Source: Trichosporon coremiiforme
Lineage: Eukaryota; Basidiomycota; Tremellomycetes; Trichosporonales; Trichosporonaceae
Direction: 5' to 3'
Assembly (NCBI GenBank): GCA_039545355.1
Contig: BCJJ01000018.1
Coordinates: 558,001 to 622,000 of the forward strand
Length of the DNA: 64,000 nt
In this document: piece by piece, positions 58,400 to 64,000 of the stretch
Numbering within the stretch: position 1 is the stretch's first letter
Layout: the number at the start of each line of letters is the position of its first letter
Notes under the pieces: generated by a model
The model's database searches: none
Seen by the model: the letters and a program-made list of their open reading frames with translations, nothing else
What the model was told of the DNA's origin: nothing
Position numbers and translations under genes: made by a program

Positions 58400-59685
58400 T
58401 TACAACGGCTCGATGCCCAGTCCCTCGACGGCTCCCCTGATCTCCATCTCCCAGAAGGCGTGAAGGTCCCAACCACCTCCGCGGACCTTCTTGTCCCGGT
58501 CCTCCTTGGCCCAGACGACGCCGCTTCGGCCGTCGACATAGTCTTCCTTCATCTCGTACCAGTGGCTCCACGGCAGAAGGTCTGGGTCCGCGTACGGGAT
58601 TGGAACGTAAGGGCCAGCGTAGCTCGGGCTCGTGGGCGGGTGATCCTTGTCGTCATGGACGGCGGGGTTGAGCGCGGCGAGACTCGGCGGCACGGCGGCT
58701 GCGAGAGCGGCAGCGCGGTCCGCCTTAGCCTTGTCGGCCTTCGCGCGAATCTCCTTTGCGAGATCCTCACCGCCGCCTGGTCGTGACAGGGCGTCGACGA
58801 TCTCCTGCTTCGTCCGCTCCTCCTCTAGTCTGTCGATGCGCTCCGCCTCCTCGATCAGGCGTACGCGCTCGGCACGCGCTCGCTTCTCCAGCTCATCACG
58901 CTCAGCCTGCGTGTACTGGTCCAGCTCAGACTTGTGCTTGTTCTTGGCGATCAGGGATGCGTTCTCGGCCTGATAGGCCTCGATCTGTGCCTCCATCTTC
59001 TCCACATCGATGTCATTCAGAATGTTGAACGCTGAGGTCAGTTCCGTTGCTCGCGATCGAAGCTCACTGAGAGTCTCCACGTCCTCGAGATACTGGTTGT
59101 ACTCCTTCAGCGACTCAAAGTCATCCCGAGTCTTGTTGAAGCTATGGATTAGCACTAGCGCGGAGCTCGCATTACGCACATCTCCGCTATCCGCCGTCTG
59201 ACGGCAACTTCTTTCTCGATCTTGAGGTCTTCGAAGGTGATGTGGGCAAAGTTCGCCTTACGGAGAATCTTTCCGCACCCAGGAACATAGCACGGCTCCG
59301 GACCGAGCGAATAGTTCTTGTTGATACAGTCCTCACAGCTGCTTTGTCAGTTACAGCTCGTGCATCACTCACATCTTGTGGTAGCACGGCGACACCATGA
59401 TTCGGAGACCGGGCTCGAACTGACGATCGGAGCTACATAGCGGGCAGCGGTCCTCTTTTGACTGGTCATTAGCTCATGAACTATCGAGCAGCTCACCCAA
59501 AGCTCCTGCACGCGCTTAGAGGCGTCCTTGATGCCGGCGACGTAGAGATAGCCATGGTCGTTGCCTTTAGAGCCAGGAGCGCTGCCGCCGCCCGGTCGCG
59601 CCTGCGCTGGTGGCCGGCGCATACCAGCCGGCGCTCCTGGTCTCCTCGGTACTCCTAGGGGTTTCCTCTGCACGGGTCGAGACAT
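58400..59685 (-). CDS. TFB3: TFIIH subunit Tfb3/MAT1
   Basis: A 389-residue assembly factor of the CDK-activating kinase and TFIIH, needed for transcription initiation and nucleotide excision repair. Exons 59685-59497, 59452-59373, 59338-59180 and 59141-58400 join in phase. A basic Pro/Arg/Gly-rich start is followed by a C3HC4 RING finger: DRCPLCSSDRQFEPG, SPCYHKICEDCINKN and EPCYVPGCGKILRK, typical for MAT1. Next comes VRRRIAEIFNKTRDDFESLK and EYNQYLEDVETLSELRS, the MAT1 domain, then a long coiled coil and a C-terminal hydrophobic part (WDLHAFWEMEIRGAVEGLGI), as the human protein has for Cdk7/cyclin H binding. Divergent from the eIF4E gene. Confidence 0.95.
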
Positions 59686-60249
59686 GGTTTGCTATGTGTG
59701 GTGAAGTGGAGGGCACAGAGTTGACGGAGGTGACAAATGTGACCTCCACCGGCGCAACAACAGGAGGCGCAGTGGCTCGCAAGTCCTTTGTTCTTCACCG
59801 TCCGCTTTTCGTTTGCGCGACACTCAGCACAGACAGCAATACAGCGCCCAGTAATGCGATCCAGATGGTGGTGAATGCATGCACGAGAGTCTTAACATAC
59901 CTATCTACCGCAATACGACAAGAGCTGACTATGACGCATGGCTTATCAGTGTGTCCACGTAATTGTAGGTGGCCTGCCCACGCGAGCGGACCCTTGGAAA
60001 ACTACGTTCTGATCGTTCTCGACAGAGCTACGGCCGTCCAACTCGTCTCTTTGCATCGTTGCAACTTCACACCTCTGCCCAATACACTTCGGGCAGCCAC
60101 ACCAAGTCCTCACCACCGAGGATCTCATATCGAAAACCGGAATCGACACACCGAACCGGCCAACGCACAAAAGTATCGACGAGCGTCCATCCCTCGCTCG
60201 CCTCCCCCTTGCATCTTCACCCCATCCTCCTCCTTCCCTAAACCACACC
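59686..60249. promoter_or_regulatory. Divergent promoter region, TFB3 / eIF4E
   Basis: A 564-bp region between two start codons. The 60 bp before the eIF4E ATG are pyrimidine-rich, as is usual for highly expressed fungal genes, and the start context is CACACCATG. No specific site recognised. Confidence 0.6.
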
Positions 60250-61359
60250 ATGTCCGTCCCCGCCGCCGTCGCCGAGGTCAACGAGAAGACCCTCTCCGAC
60301 GCTCTGGCCGCCGCCAAGATCTCGGACTCTGAGACCGCTGTCGCCGCCGAGGAGCCTGAGAAGAAGGAGGACGACCTTGAGGAGGGCGAGATCAAGGACG
60401 ACGGTACCCCCAAGACTGTCTTCCACGATGCTCAGCACTTCAACGTGAAGGTGTGTTACTGCACTGATTGTGCATTCGTATAGCTAACCCATCAGCACCC
60501 GCTCTTCGCCAAGTGGACTCTCTACTACGACAGCCCCCAGTCCAAGCACCTCCCGAAGACCCCCCAGTCTTCCATCTCCACGAACACTGCCCTGCACGGA
60601 GGATGGCTCGATGACATTCGCAAGGTTATCTCCTTCGACTCCGTTGAGGAGTTCTGGGGAATGTACAATAACATTGTGCCCCCTTCGCAGCTGCCCGGCA
60701 AGGCCAACTACTACCTTTTCAAGGTGAGCTTCTTGCGAGGTTGTGTGTCAAGCTGACTTGTCAGGACGGTATTATTCCTGCTTGGGAGGACCCGGAGAAC
60801 AAGAACGGAGGAAAGTGGGCTATTCAGTTCCCCCGCGAGAAGACCAAGTCGCAGATTGACAAGATCTGGCTGTACACGATGCTCGCGGCTATTGGAGAGA
60901 CGTTCGAGACTCCCCTTGACGGTGGTGTCCCCGAGAACACGGACCTTGTGACTGGTGTCATCATGTCGTGCCGTTCGTCCTTGTGAGTTGCTTGTCAAGA
61001 AGAGGTTCGGTGCCGGGAGGCGAGCCTCCAGCAACGTGCCTCGGAAGAAGTGTGACCAGGACGATGTGTGACTAACTCGCAGCTACCGTATCTCCATCTG
61101 GACCCGCCAGGCGTGCGATGTTACCCTCACCGAGGAGGACCCCATCATGAAGCGCATCATGACTATCGGTCGTCACTTCAAGGCTTCGGTCCTCGGCTAC
61201 GACGTTGACCAGAAGCTCGTCACCGGTGGATTCCAGACGGAGGTCACCTTCGAGTCGCACAAGGACTCGGAGAAGAAGGGCAACAAGGCGCGCATTACCC
61301 TTGGTCCCGCTGAGGAGAACAAGGAGGCTGCCGCCGACGACAAGAAGGGAAGTAAGTAG
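60250..61359 (+). CDS. CDC33: Translation initiation factor eIF4E
   Basis: The mRNA cap-binding subunit of eIF4F, 307 residues. Exons 60250-60450, 60496-60723, 60765-60982 and 61083-61359 join in phase. The first about 60 residues are acidic and disordered. The core has HPLFAKWTLYYD, SFDSVEEFWGMYNNIVPPSQ (eIF4G and 4E-BP binding face), cap-stacking W150 with E151 in IIPAWEDPENKNGGKW, KIWLYTMLAAIGETF and YRISIWTRQA. It is longer than yeast or human eIF4E (213-217) through the acidic N-terminus and a Lys/Glu-rich tail ending DDKKGSK. The third intron is 100 nt, the others about 41-45 nt. Confidence 0.97.
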
Positions 61360-61738
61360 ACGGCGTAGACGACGTAGGAGACCAGTAAGGCACTGTCCGG
61401 CCTACTTTGTTGGAGCATCTCGTTATTCTGCCCGGCACTCGCCTTGCCTCTCCCAGTTGATTGTACAGTACTTGGACCTAGCACATGATGCATTCTTCTG
61501 CTTTGATAATGACGACGGTATTGCCATTCTTGGTGAGCATCCATTTGCTTGCTCCTCCACCCGTGCATGAAGGACGTCGTTTCGGTAAAGGAGAGCCGGA
61601 GAAGGTCTAATGACTGAAGATTAGCAGCACGAGCAAAGATTGTATTTGCTTCCGCTCATTTATTTTGCCACTCAAAGATTTCGGAGCGGTCACGTCAACA
61701 AAGTCAACCGATCACCCCCACACCCACGGAGACCAGCC
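61360..61738. other. Intergenic between eIF4E and FYV7-like genes
   Basis: A 379-bp gap between genes on the same strand, with the eIF4E 3' end and the promoter of the next gene. No coding content. Confidence 0.5.
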
Positions 61739-62627
61739 ATGCCTCGTTTAACTAAGAAGCAGAAGGAGTCCGGTCGCGCCAAGAAGGAGTCAGCGAAGAA
61801 GGCGCCAACGAACAAGGGCTTCAATGTGCTCCCCGCCCGTGCTCCGCGAGACGCCTACCTCGGCAAGGGTGAGTGAGCTTCGTCGTCGATGATGTAGCTA
61901 ACGAGCAGCGAGGAAGATCAAGGCGGACCTAATCGAGCGCGCCAAGATTAAGAAGCAGTACGCAAAGGTGCTTGCCGAGACGGGCGTCAAGTCGGAGCGC
62001 CTCCGGCCGCAGGCCAAGGGCAAGCTGGGCAAGCCCGAAGTGAACCGGAGCGAGACTTGGAGCGCCGTCGACGACGACACGCTGAAGGACGACGAGAACG
62101 ACGACGGAAACGACAGCGATGCCGAGAGTGTCGCTTCGGATGCTTCGGATGCTTCGTCCGCGCTCGGACTGGCCGGAGAGCGGAAGGACGACGACAGCAG
62201 CGACGACGAGGCTGCCGCCTTTGCCGCGCGGGAGAAGGCCATGCTCCGTGGCAAGGGACGCCCGGAGAAGGGCAAGGCTAGCGGAGGGAAGTTTGAGCGC
62301 AAGTCCTTCGACGGACAACGAGCAGGCGCGATCGGCAAGTCGCCGCGGGGCAAGGGCCGGGATCGTCCCGCCCCGTACTCGAAGGACCGACCTCCGCACA
62401 TGAAGGGTGGCCCCAAAGGTGCCAAGGGCAAGGGCCGATGGCAGGAGAAGGAGAAGCCCGTCCGCGCACTCTCGCCCCCCACTCTGCCCGAGGCCAAGGA
62501 GGGTAGCATGCGCACGATCAAGAAGGAGGGATTCAGCAAGTTCCACCGCTCGGCGGGTGGGAAGAAGCAGCCCAACATGGCTGCGCGCATGGATGTGCTG
62601 CTCGAGAAGATTAGAAGGTCCAAGTAG
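61739..62627 (+). CDS. FYV7: Fyv7-like rRNA-processing protein
   Basis: A 282-residue very basic protein. Exons 61739-61868 and 61909-62627. The region around the intron, RDAYLGKARKIKADLIERAK then IKKQYAKVLAETG, matches the Fyv7/TAP26 type rRNA-processing domain, whose yeast member (151 residues) is needed for 18S rRNA maturation in the small-subunit processome. The Lys-rich start (MPRLTKKQKESGRAKKESAK) suits a nucleolar protein. The middle is acidic with Ser-Asp clusters (DASDASS repeats, possible CK2 sites), followed by Gly/Lys/Arg-rich sequence, and the end is again basic (KKQPNMAARMDVLLEKIRRS), as in Fyv7. Domain similarity is short, so the name is tentative. It converges with the PPM1 gene across 62 bp. 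Confidence 0.68.
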
Positions 62628-62689
62628 AGTTCTACTACACTTGTAACATTATGCATTTATGCGGTTAATCTGTGCAGATCTGTATGCTC

Positions 62690-63889
62690 TCAGAGACCGA
62701 CTCCGCTCATTCCCCGGCTGGCCCAGACGACGCAGTAGTGCGAGAGCACAAGACGCAGCTCCTCGATCTCGTCCAGGATCTGCAGCTTCGATATTCTGCT
62801 GTCAGCTCAAGCGGTCGTTTCCAGCTCACCTCGCCAGCTCCTCCTTCGGCACGATCGACTCGCGCACCTCCCACAGACTCTTGGCTCCTGCGTCCTCATA
62901 ACTGAGTCCGCGTAGACGCTCGGCATAAGCATCCTGGCTATCCATGGCGCCGGGGAGGCTCAGATTCCGTGCAGCAAGGTTGCGCTTCATGACCCTTCCG
63001 AAGGCATCGCTTGGTTGTCAGTTGTGCAAAACACGTCTCAACTCACTTCAACCCAACCATCTCATACGCGACGACGGCGGCCTGCGGGAAGCGTTCCAGG
63101 AACCATTTCATCACCGCGTCACCCTGCGCCGGGGTCATGTAGCAGAACACGCATTCCGAGATCAGCAGCGTGGGCACTGAGGTGTCGAGCAGCGGCGCGA
63201 GTTCCGCCTCCAGCGCGGCGATGTTGCGCAGATCGACTGGTACGAGATCGTAGGAGGGTGAGTGCAATGCCGTACCGCCGTGTGCGACGGTGTACGGTTT
63301 CGGACCCGGACCCAGCGCCTCCGCCAGATGACGGTTGCGCGCTACGCGCTGCGCCTTCGCCGCCGTGAGGTGCGGGAAGTCGACCTCGACATACTTGAGC
63401 TCGCACTCGCTGGGCTTGCTCTGTGGTGTTAGCTCCGCACACGGACCTTCGAAGCTTGACAAGTGACTTTGAAGCAACTCAGAAACCCACCTTCATGCGC
63501 CAGAACCGTGTGTCGCTCCCCGCTCCTAGCGAAACGATCTGCGCCTTGGCCTGCCCTCTCGTGAACGAGTCGATAACGGCGTCCAGCGCCCATGTCCGGT
63601 GATGCGTGCCAACATTAATGAGGGGAGCCTTCTTGGCCCTCTCGCCCAGCTTCAGCTTGTACACGACGCTCGCAAAGGGGTCCTCCAGGTACCCCACCTG
63701 CACGGCCGAGATGCGCGAGAGCGCGGCGTCGTCGTCCGTCGCCCGGATCGCGTCGTCGCCTCCGGCTGGCGCACCTTGTGGTCGGGCACTGGGGGCTGCC
63801 GGGGGTCGCACCATTTCTAGTCCACCGGGGGCGCCTGGTGGTCCTGGCGGTCCTGGTCGACGGAAGGGCGGAACGGGTGGCGGCTGCAT
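62690..63889 (-). CDS. PPM1: Leucine carboxyl methyltransferase Ppm1/LCMT1
   Basis: S-adenosylmethionine-dependent enzyme that methylates the C-terminal Leu of the PP2A catalytic subunit and so controls holoenzyme assembly. Four exons (63889-63491, 63420-63047, 63009-62830, 62798-62690) give 353 residues in phase. The N-terminus is Pro-rich. Family motifs are VGYLEDPFASVVYK, VSLGAGSDTRFWRMK (SAM binding), YVEVDFPHLTAAKA, DLRNIAALEAELAP and LLISECVFCYMTP, and the C-terminal DEIEELRLVLSHYCVVWA. The last intron has a tandem CAGCAG acceptor that adds or removes one Ser. The frame continues upstream of 63889 without another ATG inside the window, so this start is best, but a spliced first exon beyond the window edge cannot be excluded. 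Confidence 0.94.
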
Positions 63890-64000
63890 GGTCGAGTTGA
63901 GGTGATGGACGGTTCGAACGTTCGTCGCTGAACGATTGACGTGATTGTCGATCTGCAGGGGCGGGGTCCCCGGACTCAAGCCGCTGAGGCTCAATTGCTC

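Overview
The window is nuclear DNA of a basidiomycete fungus, most probably a tremellomycete yeast. The evidence is a GC-rich sequence, genes on both strands, genes cut by many very short introns (about 35-50 nt, GT-AG, with a CTGAC/CTAAC branch motif close to the acceptor), and a proteome with a Pil1-type eisosome protein, a GPI-anchored GH16 glucanase and a 307-residue fungal eIF4E. A Trichosporonales origin is a guess from composition and intron style; no marker settles it.

Layout. Positions 1-10564 form a gene desert of about 10.5 kb, next to an otherwise dense gene region. From 10565 on there are 21 protein-coding genes that I can model with introns: LTA4-hydrolase-type aminopeptidase (-), DNAJC11-type J protein (+), Gdt1/TMEM165 ion transporter (+), an unrecognised tail-anchored protein (-), Lag1 ceramide synthase (-), ARPC2 (+), Pil1/Lsp1 eisosome protein with a long tail (-), a BTG/Tob-domain protein (-), an Sws1/ZSWIM7 SWIM-domain protein (-), Vps60/CHMP5 (+), Lto1 (-), a Tvp38/VTT membrane protein (-), ketopantoate reductase (-), a GYF-domain protein (+), an Sfr1/Mei5-like protein (-), Dph6 diphthamide synthetase (-), a coiled-coil protein (+), a GPI-anchored GH16 glycosidase (+), a secreted cysteine-containing protein (-), TFIIH subunit Tfb3/MAT1 (-), eIF4E (+), Fyv7-like rRNA-processing factor (+) and Ppm1/LCMT1 methyltransferase (-). 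An interval at 25.5-27.5 kb probably hides one more gene that I could not model.

The genes are mainly housekeeping functions and do not form one pathway or a metabolite cluster. Weak themes are translation and its control (eIF4E, Dph6, Lto1, Fyv7, GYF protein, BTG domain), membrane and endosome organisation (Pil1, Lag1, Vps60, Tvp38, Gdt1, ARPC2) and recombination repair (Sws1-like, Sfr1-like). Six neighbouring pairs are divergent and share promoters, the tightest being Sws1/Vps60 (223 bp) and Dph6/coiled-coil gene (258 bp). Several pairs are convergent with very short gaps (62, 138, 164 and 166 bp).

I found no rRNA, tRNA, CRISPR, intact transposon or viral gene. The most interesting items are the gene desert, the recurrent CTGACAG branch-acceptor fusion with tandem CAGCAG acceptors, the fungal BTG-domain protein, the SWIM-domain Sws1 candidate, and unusual C-terminal extensions on Pil1 and ketopantoate reductase.
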